Positions 42,151-52,711 of a stretch of DNA of 64,000 nt are shown piece by piece (positions within the stretch are counted from its first letter, which is position 1; every line of letters starts with the position of its first letter). Origin of the DNA: Marsupella aquatica (lineage: Eukaryota; Marchantiophyta); contig OZ316898.1 in NCBI GenBank assembly GCA_973895155.1, forward strand, positions 14,136,001-14,200,000, written 5' to 3'. The notes below the pieces were generated by a model. That model saw only the letters and a list, made by a program, of their open reading frames with translations. It was not told where the DNA came from and made no database searches. A program made the translations under genes and the position numbers.

Positions 42151-45100
42151 TTATCTTCTTCTGGATTCACTACTTGGCTTGTCCCGTGAACCATCATCCC
42201 CTCCATAGCTATCCCTCTTAGGTTCCAGTTGCCGTGTCCTGTCCTCCTCTCTAGTTTTAAGATTTGCATCCCCGAGTTCAGCCTGCTTGTTCTGTTCTGC
42301 AAGGTGAACTTGTACCCGATGATCTTTCTGTTGAACTTGTCTCTGCAAAAGGTAAATCTGGAACATAATACTAAATGTTAAAACATCAAGACAGAACGGA
42401 AATAATTTCTTAATAATCTTGGAGTCTCGTAAATGGTCGGTAGATGAAATATCAAAAGCCATTTAGTGAGATAAAGATGCATCGTCGAGAACTTGAGTGC
42501 AACAAAACGTTTTCAGACGATGACAGAGATAAGGCATTAAAGCCATACGAGACGTTGCAATAAGACAAATAAACCAATAACCAAGTTATTTCAAAGACAT
42601 GTTCAAACCAAGAGCTACCACTTACAGTCTGCTGTGACCGCTCTGCTTCAAAGTTGAGATCCTCCACATATTCAAAGAGCTCTGAAATGTAAATGAAGGT
42701 TAAGTAGGTTACAACAGGCTTGAGGGACAAAGACGGACCAAGAAGAAGGAATGCAAAAGTCTGCCAATTACATTAGCAAGAACAATTTCCAGCATGTATC
42801 CTTGACATTGCGAAAGTTTAGGTCTACCTTGGTATCCACGTCTAAGTTCCAGAGTAAGAGACTTCTGCATTGCCAGCTTTGTGCCCAGTTCATGCATCTG
42901 TAACACACATGAAAGTCAAGATGAGCTTTCAAAGATGAACATTCCGTTTCCCAAAATATTTACAAGCTACAACATTCAAATATAGGCCTATGCGATAGTT
43001 CAGATATACACCACTGAATCATCACCAACCTTTCCCTCCGAGGCCTCGCGGCCAATCTCCTCATTCTCCTCCTGCAAAGTGCGGCACTTTGCCATCAACA
43101 TTTTCCCATTTTTACTGTGAGGGGTGAACTGCACTGCGGCAAGGTCATCTTGAAGCTCTTTCACTTTCTTCTCTGCAGCTTCAAGCTCTTTCTACAAGAA
43201 ACGAATCATGTAATAAGTCTGCAGATATTGTCGTTCCTCTTTAATCCTACACCTACAGTGAGAATGGGTATACCTTCATCCTGGTAAATTCAGCATGTAT
43301 GGCTGGATCAAGTAGTAAGCGGCGTGCCTGTGAAATGCCAGACAATTATTCAGACAAGATCAAAAAACTTAGAAGTCATCTCGAACTGTGCAGATACGGA
43401 AGAAAAGACAAACATCCCCAGCACTGAACTGGAAGCTGCTAAGGTACCTGCAACATCGGTGGCTTCAGCATGAGTCTCAAATCATGCACCATCGACTGCA
43501 CATGATCAACGAGTCCACACCAGGATCAGAGCTCCTCCGTAGTAAACATCAAGTGCTTGAAATACGCAACATATACGGAAGCGGAAGATGTCAACTCATA
43601 CTGTGGGAGAAATTGATAGATTGATTACATGAATGGAAATCGGTAATTTAATGTCACAACACTTTCGACCAAAATAACCAAATCCGAATATTCCTCTCAC
43701 CAGCCGCAGTAAAAGAAACTACAAAGTATGAAGCTCACTTTCTTCTAATCGCTTGTATTCACTATACTGGATACTCTTCACTACATTCATAAACCTTGCA
43801 AAATCAAACGCACTTTACAATAGAATAGATGCTGTCAAGACGTACCTACTATTGTGACATTAATGATTACTTTGAAAGCATTCAAGACGAGATCAAGCAC
43901 TGTCTCACCTTAAGGTCTACTATCTCTTGCTCCTTTCCTGCAAGCTTCACGAGCATAGCCCCCTCCCTACGTTTTGCACTTAAGAGCTGGAAAAATGGAC
44001 AAACGGGTATCAATAATCGATATCACAAGATTCGAACAAATTGTGCAACAAGCACATGCTCTGCGCATACAAAGCCGGAGAAGAGTCGACCATGTATGAG
44101 CGAATTGCTCTTAAGCACTAAATGGGCAAGCTTGCAACAGATCGATCGATCCGGACCTTAAGCTGCATTGTTAAATAAAATTCGCGCAGCGAGAGACTCT
44201 TCTCCATTGCATGACTAATAGCATGTTACATGGCCTTGCGCTAGTGTCCACTCGCTTCTTGCTTGCATGCCAAAAATCCAATGGCTGTTACCTCTTTCGT
44301 CCATTTTGGATCAATTGCATGTATAACAATCAGATCGTCGATTACAAAGCATACTTGGTAATCACCTGCTCTTTCAGTTGGACGTCAGACGCTTGCAGTT
44401 TCTGAAAAGCCTCCAGCGCGACATCTGGCTCTATTAAGGAGATCAAGCACAGACGAAAACAGACTGAGGATGCAACGATATGCTAGGTGTTCCTAAGAGT
44501 GAAGACACGGAAAATACAGTGTAGACGTTATTCAATAAGTGAACGGATTCATACGTGCTGTTAGTATCAAATTCCACAGAAATGTGATCTCACATTTACA
44601 TGAAGTCAATGTAGAATTTGTTTAAAACTTCGGTTGCTCAGAAACTCGCTACAGGGCCCGTATCCCACTAACTGTCAGCATTGACCTCTACAAGTCTGCG
44701 AAAATGGCTTCTCATTTTATTATTCATTGCTTACAAACTTTGGAAGTGCAGATGAATCACTTGACTAACATGATTGTCGAGCTGAGGTTCAGCCACTTTT
44801 ACCCACAAAATGTGATCGAGTTCAAGATACCAAACTTGGTCACAACGCCTGAGGAATAAAGCATAAACTCACCAGGATTGGCGATCAAGGGCAGAAGAGA
44901 TTCGACTTGGAAAGTAGTTTGCCATTTCTTCACATCTCCATTAACTTTGTTGATGTCTTTCTGAAATACAGAACAAAAACTAAGAAACATTTTAAACATC
45001 TTCTGTGGTCGCCCAAAGCATTCCATGGTTAACTCACTGACAGGACCTCACTTCAAAAATTTGATTCGCTTGATAGCTACGAGTGAACCAATTAACCTAG

Positions 45101-46565
45101 CTGTGACTGAAAATGAAGTCACTGGAAGAAATCTCACTTTTACAGCGACGGAGTGCTCCGAGTCCTACCTGCAACTTCGCTATTGTGTTCTCTCGTTCTT
45201 CCAGACTGATTTCAAAGTATTACACCCAAGCCCACGTTCAACCAAAGCACACAAAGGAGGTGAGGGAGGAAGAAAACACGCTTCCATAAAACAGAAACTA
45301 CTTTTTGAACTACTGCGAGCAAGTATCTTTAAAGCCACCAGGAAAAGCTCCATTTAAATTCTGCCATCAAACCTGTCAGATGCAACTAAGACTTAGGAAA
45401 TGACAAGCTTGTTGCCACTTGTACCTGGCACGCAAGTTGAGTATGGTTGTTGTGGCATGATCGTTTCCAACCACGGTACTGGCATACATCTAGGGCAGAA
45501 GTTCAGATATCAGGTATGAAGGAGCAGAATACTCTCCTAATCCCAGAGAATCATTCGGCATATCCATAATGAGCGCGTCGCATTCAGGGAAGTTTACATT
45601 TTTAGCATAACAGGAAACACCTAGCTAGAAAAACGCGTACTTTCTTTGCAGGGTAGAGGTCGACACCTTCATCGTCATCCTCCAGTTCCATGAAGGTTCT
45701 CTTCGCACCTGTAGTCAACGGTTTGCAAAATCAACACATCTGTCCCACACCTATCTCAGTTTCAACGCACGGGTCAAGTGCTGGGTCTAAGGCGTGAGTT
45801 TGTCCCTTGCCGTAACAGCCACTCAAACCTAATGTCCCATGAAAGTTGCGGTTAACTCTAGAATAAACTCACTTTTCGACATCGATTCCGTACGAAATAA
45901 TGACCAATTTCTTACTAACATTGCTTGCTAGAAATACTGGTTAAGCTTTAATTTCAATGTGAATCAGTCTGAACTGGACTTCGTTCGCTGAAGCATTTCT
46001 TCTATCGCTAACTTTTCAAATCCATATCTTCCAAAGTTCTTCGATCTTTCGAGTCCACGCCCTCGCCAGTCAACAAACTAAGCTAGTAGGCTCAGTGCAT
46101 GCCTATGCCGTTTTCAAAGTAGAGGACTCTGATTCTGATTCTAATTCTAAAATGCAGTGAAGGAGAGCTCATGACTACCTGACTTGGCATTGTCATCTCC
46201 GTCATCTCCACAATAATCGAAGTCATCCTGGAAAAACGGAAAATTAACTTGGGAGGTAGAAAGACCATTTGCCAACCACTGACAAGAAAGAGGAGCAGAC
46301 TTTAGCAAGAATTTTCTCAGCGTGAAATCCAGTCCGGGCCATTCCAAATTCGGAGTTCATCACCTTCGAGCTGCTGAATCGCAGGAAGACAGAGCAGAAG
46401 CAGACCCAAGAAAATGACTAGAAAAGTGTAAAGCCACAAAAGTGTGCAAAGCACAACAGTTTCCCGCGCCGCAGCTGGTCGTGCCGCACAAGGGCCTGCC
46501 TCCAACAAAATTTTAAAATGTGGAGGTTACTAGCCACTTACATCGTAGAACGTGGGATTGGCCAT
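42151..46565 (-). CDS. FIP37: FIP37/WTAP homologue, subunit of the m6A mRNA methyltransferase complex
   Basis: Fourteen coding exons join in phase to 356 residues (Arabidopsis FIP37 is about 330): 46542-46565, 46179-46227, 45641-45708, 45425-45489, 45169-45205, 44873-44960, 44366-44430, 43909-43986, 43447-43494, 43274-43327, 43030-43191, 42828-42897, 42626-42681, 42151-42357. All introns are GT-AG. The N-terminus is short and acidic (MANPTFYD, then DDFDYCGDDGDD), followed by a long coiled coil. The diagnostic block is in the 162-bp exon: TPHSKNGKMLMAKCRTLQEE, continuing into NEEIG, then MHELGTKLAMQKS and VQQKDHRV. The C-terminus is a charged, lineage-specific tail (ends SSESRRR). In plants FIP37 is a nuclear partner of MTA and MTB needed for m6A deposition and embryo and shoot development. 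The first 8-codon exon is placed by its ATG, GTAAGT donor and phase, and is the least certain. Confidence 0.92.
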
Positions 46566-47160
46566 CACAGAAGCGCTCTTCGATCTCGTTCGGTCCGTAT
46601 TGCTGCGGTCGATGCACTCTGCTCCCGAATTGCCTCTGCCTCCAGTCGTAGACTACCGTAAATTGTTCGAACCGCAGATTAACGGTACGTGCGCGCTTCT
46701 GGACTTCGAAGCACGTCATTTTTCGTGATCATCCCCGCAACTCAGCTCTTAGATCACAGTTCCTTTACTCTGTATGATTCTTTGCTTCACCCAACCCCAA
46801 CCCCAGCGTTGAAAGGACGGTTTCATGGAGCACTCACAAAACCAGAAGATGTCCACAGAAACGAAACGGTAGAGCAGTATTTCGATTGGCACATGTAGCA
46901 TAACCGATGGCCAGCATATTATTTTGGGGGGATTTTTGCCAAATTTACCTGATATTTTTTCGGGCAATCAATACACGAGAGTTTGTTACTCATGAATTCA
47001 CCAGACACCCATAAGTCAAGGTATTCTTTGTCGGATTGACCGTTTTCCTTACATCTAGGAGCATCTGATGGTTGATATTGCATGTTTCAAAACATTTATA
47101 CAAGGGAGTACCTCTCAAGGGATGGGAGGAGTTGACACCCTTAGTCCTTCTTGTCTTGAA
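46566..47160. other. 5' flank of FIP37
   Basis: Holds the presumed FIP37 promoter on the minus strand. I see no clear TATA box. The short open frames (46513-46719, 46689-46898) have no support. The right end abuts the candidate Helitron. Confidence 0.4.
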
Positions 47161-48107
47161 TCTATCTATCTACAAGTATAATAAAGGATCCCACCTTTTT
47201 TAGTCCTTCGTCCCAATACAAAACAGCTCCCGGGCAGAAAAGATCTAGAGCAATTGGATTCGTTTGGTTATTTTCCTTGATCATTGATGGAGGAAATGCA
47301 TGGGCACCCCTGGTGCATACATGCTTTCCCCACGCTGTCCCATAAATGCCCCGGCCCGACTCCCTATGGGCCAGCCCTCCTTGCACCGCCAGGTTTAACC
47401 TGACGGACAAGTTGACGGGTTGCCGGGCACGTAAAACTGTCAAATGACGGCCCCAAAATGGCCAGTCTGACATATATACCCCAGTATTCCCCCGGACTCT
47501 CCCGGACTCCCGACCCGACCCGGCTCCCGTCCCGCCTGGACCCTGCCCGGACCCTGCCCCAGCCCACCCAAACCCAGCCCGGACCCGGCCTCCCGAACCC
47601 CTCCCAAAATCCTCCCCTCCCCGAACCCCTCCACTCCAAACTCCTCCCCAAACTCCTTTCGAACCCGGCCTCCCAAACCCCTCCCCGACCTCCTCCCCAA
47701 ACCCCTCCCCAACCTCCTCCCCGAACTCCTCCCGAACCCGGCCTCCTGAACCCTTCCCGAACCCCTCCCAAACTCCTCCCCAACCTCCTCCCCAAACTCC
47801 TCCTCTCCGAACTACTCTCCGAACTCTTCCCCGAACTCCTCCTCCCCAAATTCCTCCCCTCCCCTCCCCGAACTCCTCCCTGGCCTCCCAAACCCATCCC
47901 GAACCCCTCTGGAACCCCCTAAACACCCGGCCCGAACCCAGCCCAGGCCAGCCCGGGTCAACCCCCACACCCGGACCGACTCTGGGAGACCGGGCGACCG
48001 GGTTGACCGGTTGACGGTTTGAGGGGGAAAATCAACCAATCTGACGGCCCGTCTGACGGGCAAGGTCAAACCGGGTTGCACCGTGCAACACACGGGCAAT
48101 GAGCTCG
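47161..48107 (+). mobile_element. Candidate non-coding Helitron
   Basis: The left end TCTATCTATC followed by TATAATAAAGG, preceded by A at 47160, is the usual start of plant Helitrons. The right end has a hairpin CCGTG-CAACA-CACGG at 48081-48095, then 12 bases to CTCG followed by T; canonical is CTRR-T, so one base deviates. The same 3' signature with a canonical CTAG-T occurs at 49463 in reverse. No Rep/helicase is encoded. Its interior is filled by a CCC-rich minisatellite. Confidence 0.45.
47480..47900. repeat. GC-rich minisatellite (CCCGAACTCCTCC-type)
   Basis: Dense, irregular copies of CCGAACCCCTCCC and CCAAACTCCTCCCC, very strand-asymmetric (C-rich on plus, G-rich on minus). The long open frames it produces (plus Pro-rich 47458-47922, minus Gly/Arg-rich 47162-47968) are artefacts of the repeat. 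The G-rich strand has many GGG runs and could form G-quadruplexes. Confidence 0.7.
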
Positions 48108-48987
48108 TCTATAAATAATGGGGTAAAAGTCTCCTCAATGCCATGAGTTATCCTACACCATGTTGATCTATGCCTAGTAATCCTTGGCCTCCTTGCATCC
48201 TAGACGTAACTTTCTTGGGCTTAGGATGACTTTGCATCTTGAGGTTTCTACCTAGCACGATCCCTAGTAAATAGTGACAGAGACAAATTATCAAGAGAAC
48301 AATGTTACATTATGAGCCTGAGATCTTATTTTGATAAATGAATAGTCATGAATATTTGATCCACAGATTGTATTACAAGTCCCTGATATTCCACTTGTCT
48401 TTACATCACTAGCAACAATTGCACCTAGCCAAGTTGCATTGCGTCCCTTGTGCTCTTGGATCCAATCCTTCTACTATGTATGCACAAACAGTCGCACCAA
48501 GAAAAACATCAAAAATACTGTGCAAAGACTGTGACAGGGTAGTTCGCGTGAAAGTAAACCTAATGAAAATCGTGGTATGGCAAAAATTCAAATAGAAAGA
48601 CATTTACCATATTGTCTTCACTTAAGTTACATCATAGTTAGGCGGGGGTGGCGGCCACTATTCTGCTGTTCCAATCTCCCGACCGCGTTTGACAGTCTAA
48701 GGTTAGGATTGTTGACCATAAATTTCACAATGGTTGTTGTTGGTCATAGTACCAAGCTAAAACATGTTATGGGAATTGAACTCCATACACAAAGTTTCAG
48801 AGGAGTCCTGGTTGGTAACAATACTTTGGGAGAGTCTGACCAAGTAAAATAGTTATGTCAGGGGTCCCATCAAACATATACCTTGGCTTTTCATAACATT
48901 CATAAGAAAAAATTCTAAACAGTATAATTTGTAATTTTTCTCTTTCATATGTCTGGTCTTATGGTCATTTTGGCCAAAAGCCTCCCT
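48108..48987. other. Intergenic, no gene recognised
   Basis: No ORF with support; 48409-48852 contains two short frames on opposite strands without domain content. Confidence 0.4.
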
Positions 48988-48995
48988 AGTCATTT

Positions 48996-49243
48996 CCCAA
49001 GGTCCTTGCTTTTTTTTTCAACCCATCACAAGCAAATAAGCATAGGGTTTTTTATTGGGTTTAGTAAAGACTTTTAAACTTTTGTGAAAGAACATTAAGG
49101 GTGTTTTAATGCATAATTATTTAAGAATAATAATAATCATAGTGTTTTTTAAATCATTTGGGAATATTCCAGAAATTTGGGTATGGAATTTTTGTGTTTA
49201 CCTAAGTTTTAGGGTGTTATTCCCCCAAAACTTTGCGCGTGAG
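48996..49243 (+). mobile_element. hAT-type MITE, family B, copy B4, shortened
   Basis: Starts CCCAAGGTCCTTGC and carries the B interior (AATAAGCATAGGG, AGGGTGTTATTCCCCC, AACTTTGCGCGTGA). It lacks about 30 bp near the right end. Flanks AGTCATTT (48988-48995) and GGTCATTT (49244-49251) match at 7 of 8 positions. Confidence 0.7.
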
Positions 49244-49462
49244 GGTCATTTGATTATAGTGACATTTTTTAATCATGAGATAGACCTAAATGTACATGTT
49301 GCAGCACACCATTCGAGACACCATTGTCACACCAACTTGACACTCTCCTCCCACAGTCCTTGAAATCTAGTTGCCTTGTCGACTTCCCCACTCCCTGCAA
49401 TGTCGAACTGCTTGGTAATCTCACTTATGCTTGACAACACTTGTGCTCCATATCATTTACTA

Positions 49463-49490
49463 CTAGCTCAATACCTGTGCGTTGCACAAA
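49463..49490 (-). mobile_element. Helitron 3' end (isolated)
   Basis: On the minus strand a hairpin TGTGC-AAC-GCACA (plus 49476-49488) is followed by GGTATTGAGCTAG and then T, a canonical Helitron 3' terminus. It is closely similar to the right end of the candidate at 47161-48107. I found no matching 5' end. Confidence 0.5.
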
Positions 49491-49511
49491 AGATATCGTT
49501 TCATAAAGATG

Positions 49512-49785
49512 CTATGGGGGCTCACTCTAAAGGGGGTCTCATAATATGCTCGGTGTTTTTAGCTATTAAACACCCTAAAAATAAGAAAAAGTTTAGATTA
49601 ACTATTTTTCTACCCCTATCTTTTTGGAATTTTCTATCTATTCCTATCATTCTCAAAAGTGGATTTAAAAAACCCTAATGTTCTTCTACAGAAATTTAAA
49701 AGTATTCTTCTCAACCCAATAAACAAACCATAAGTATACTTACTTTCATGTGATGGGTAGAAAGGAAATAAGTGAGGACCCCGGG
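49512..49785 (-). mobile_element. hAT-type MITE, family B, copy B2
   Basis: A 274-bp reverse copy, CTATGGGGGCTCACTC to AAGTGAGGACCCCGGG, flanked by TAAAGATG (49504-49511) and AAAAGATG (49786-49793), 7 of 8 matching. Confidence 0.8.
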
Positions 49786-49793
49786 AAAAGATG

Positions 49794-50280
49794 TCGTTAG
49801 GGAAAAAAATGTCATCAAGTAAAACAAAGTCGCTCTGTCAAAGACATTGTTAAGTAGAAAGATGTCAAGGCATCTAAAATGTTGTCAGGTAAAAAGATGT
49901 TGTTGTATCAAAGATGTTAAGTAAAAAATGTTGTGACGCCAAAGATGTTGCACTGGGGATGTCACTAGGTAAAAATATTTTGTTGCGTCAATGGAAGATG
50001 CACAAAAGATGTTGACATGTTACGCAATTTTTTTTGTTTGCATGAAAACTTGTCATCGTGTAAAGATTTTGTTTGCAAAAAATGCTACAAGGATATGTTA
50101 TAATTACATAAAATATGTTGATGCATAAAATATATTGATGCAATATGTCATTGTGTAAATTAAAGATATTGTTGCGAGCAAGATATTGTTGATGTTGTTA
50201 CAAAAAATGTCATCGCAGAAAATATATTGTGAAAAAAATGTTGTTGTGTAAAAGATGTAGAGTTGTGAAAAATGTGTTGT
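49794..50280. repeat. Degenerate AAGATGTTGT repeat field
   Basis: Words of the type AAAGATGTTG or AAAATGTTGT(T/C) recur every 15-40 bp with a drifting spacer (GTCAGGTAAA, TTAAGTAAAA). The period is irregular. The repeat starts exactly at the right duplication of MITE B2, whose target (AAAAGATG) is one of these words. Confidence 0.55.
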
Positions 50281-50663
50281 TTTTGAGTTTTTAAGGCATG
50301 ACATGTGTGCCCAAGGAAATTAAGAGCAAAAGATGAGTAGACGGGCCAAGGTCTGTAATTTTCAGTTTTGGGGGAAACAGGTGTGTGCCCAAGGGAGAGA
50401 GAAAAATGGGCACTGGTTTCGGACGGGCATATGGGGCAAATGCAAGGGCAGTCCATTGGGCAAAGGCTAATAAGCGACTATATTTGGAATTTCAAAAGAA
50501 AAATTGATAGAATGGCTGAATTCATAGTGTAATAAATGAGTTCAAGTTTGGCTTGTAGTCTATGGAAATTGTCACAACCAGGAACTTGTCTGAGAGGTGG
50601 ATCCTGGGAGGGTTGAGGATTACAGGAGGACAAATCCTCCCCAATCCTCTCGCCTGGATTAGT

Positions 50664-50731
50664 TCCTTTAAGTATCTATCTATGCCTTGCCCTCTATTCC
50701 TTTAAGTATCTATCTATGCCTTGTCCTCTAA
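50664..50731. repeat. 34-bp tandem duplication
   Basis: Two copies of CCTTTAAGTATCTATCTATG plus CCTTG(C/T)CCTCTA in direct tandem. Confidence 0.7.
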
Positions 50732-52526
50732 TTTTCCGTTTCTATGTACCTCCTCCTTGTTTTGATGCTTTCCCAGTTTTATTTTTGGCATTGCAAAAGT
50801 TAGATTTTGAATGACAACCACTCTAAAAAGTGGAGGGACCTTGTATTATAGGTTTTAATTGACAATGCTGTGCATTGCACGGTTATGAGGTAGTCTACAA
50901 TAAACTGGTCTGGGTGTAGTGGGGGTGGTACCTGGTGAATGTTGTTAGAGTGTTGGGGTCCCTCTCGTTATGGCACTCACAAAGGAAAGTATTGACCTTG
51001 CTTCTCCTCATATTATGCCCAAATAGAATCTCAGTCCCAAATTCACCATTGTTAACCTTGCATGGGATTTAAAAAACGTGTGCTTTCATTAAAATGATAT
51101 GGTTTTACGGACAAAAATTGGTAAGGAAGTGTGAGTGGTTACGAATAGGGATTCATAATCCTATTGAAGTTCAAAAGTTTCGATGGAGATCACATTTGTG
51201 AATACAACATAAAAGCTTGAGTAGACTCCATCTTCTTCCAGCAGAAGCACTTTCTATAGACTCTGTCTCCCTGTAATGATATGTCAATGCACTAGCGTAG
51301 ATGATCAGTAGATATCTCTTAGTCAATCAGACTTAGATTCGAAGGGCAAACTGAATTGATCATGTGTACTTTTAGATCAGGTTCTTAGGCATCACCTATT
51401 GTGTTAGTGTGAAAAATGTTTCTGAGAGCAATGGAGTTCCAATCAACTAATTTCACAAATCTCAGTCGGTTCCCCCTGTGGCTTAATTAAACCCACAGAG
51501 TAGAACAGACGGCCTTTGATTACTGCCGGGTAGAGATTGTTTCCGCGTGTCTTGCATTTCAAATGATCACTTATTCTCTGTGATAAGAAGCAGCTTGAAG
51601 AAAAACTTCCTGTCCAACGAGGGCAAAGCACGACAACGACTTTACAACATTGAAACTAATGCTGACTTCACACTCAAATATCTCTCTCAGGTATAGTACA
51701 CAATTACATTGCACCAATTGAGCAAAATGTATAGTATACGATCACACCGAATTGTCGTGACTTCGAGTGCCAAAATCAAAGGCAGAGATATCTCTATTTC
51801 CACTAAGAGGACGTATGTACTTAATTCTATCATAGAGAGTAACAACGCTAGTTTTTCCCCATCCAATGTAATAAGTACCAAATTTCTGCTTCCGGCATCA
51901 AGCACTTCATGATAATTAGCCGATGATTGCTCGAAAGTGTCTTCAAATTAGTCTGTGTCAAGGACGCATTCTTCAGATTACTCTGTCCGACAAACTCAAG
52001 GTGAAAATCAGTAATATAAATCCTTGCAAACCATGCAGTGAACTCATGACAACGTAGGAAAATGAACATGAATGAGAAGAACACACAAACCCAAACACTA
52101 TCGAATATGACAGCTCAGACAACGATCTTTAGTGGCATCAACGGTGTTCAGAGAATGTCCCTATGGTACGATTACTCGGGTTTCGGTGACATGCTTCGAT
52201 GATCAAGTGTTTTGCTCTGAGATCAAGTCGAGTCAACAAGGCTCAGTCAGGGTAGTGACAACGCAGTAAACTATCAGTGCCTAGACTTTGTTTGCCGTGT
52301 TCCACCATCGCTACTAACATTTAGCTGTACCACTTTGAGGAAGCATCACTAAAAGTCTTACGGCCCAAATTCACCGGAAATCTAAAGCAATCTTGGATTG
52401 AAGGTGCGAGCGACCTTCAAAACTGGACGAATTGCATTTGGGGTTCTTCCAAACGCATAGTATAAAGACCTCGACCCTCGACTTAACTGTGTTTGGAATG
52501 TCCACCTTAAGAATCTCTGTCAGATT
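50732..52526. other. Intergenic, no gene recognised
   Basis: Several minus-strand frames of 60-78 codons (51443-51631, 51687-51905, 51848-52084) overlap in different phases and have no recognisable motif. They could hide exons downstream of the candidate at 52527, but that frame ends in a stop. Confidence 0.3.
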
Positions 52527-52711
52527 TTACAAACGACTTCCGATCTGGGCAACATGACTTGATGCATGCCTTTTTTTGGTTCCAAAAGCAGGTTTCAGCA
52601 CTTTGCCATTCAATTGTGCCGAGTAGATTCGAACTCCTACCCTAAACCCAACTTTCATAACTTGAGCCGGGTGATCAATAATTCCTTCTAAAAAAGTAAA
52701 TGCCAAGGTGC
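52527..52711 (-). CDS. Possible terminal exon with an S1-like segment
   Basis: On the minus strand a pyrimidine-poor but valid acceptor (CTGTTGCAG before 52711) opens a 61-codon frame ending TAA. Its middle, DHPAQVMKVGFRVGVRIYSA, resembles the second half of an S1 RNA-binding fold, where HPSEVLKVGDEVKVKV is typical. I found no convincing preceding exon carrying the first half of the fold, so the gene model is incomplete and may be wrong. Confidence 0.3.

Noticed and set aside
47162-47968. Gly/Arg-rich 268-codon frame (minus) and Pro-rich 154-codon frame (plus)
   Set aside because: Both are produced by the CCC/GGG minisatellite; all frames of such a repeat lack stops.
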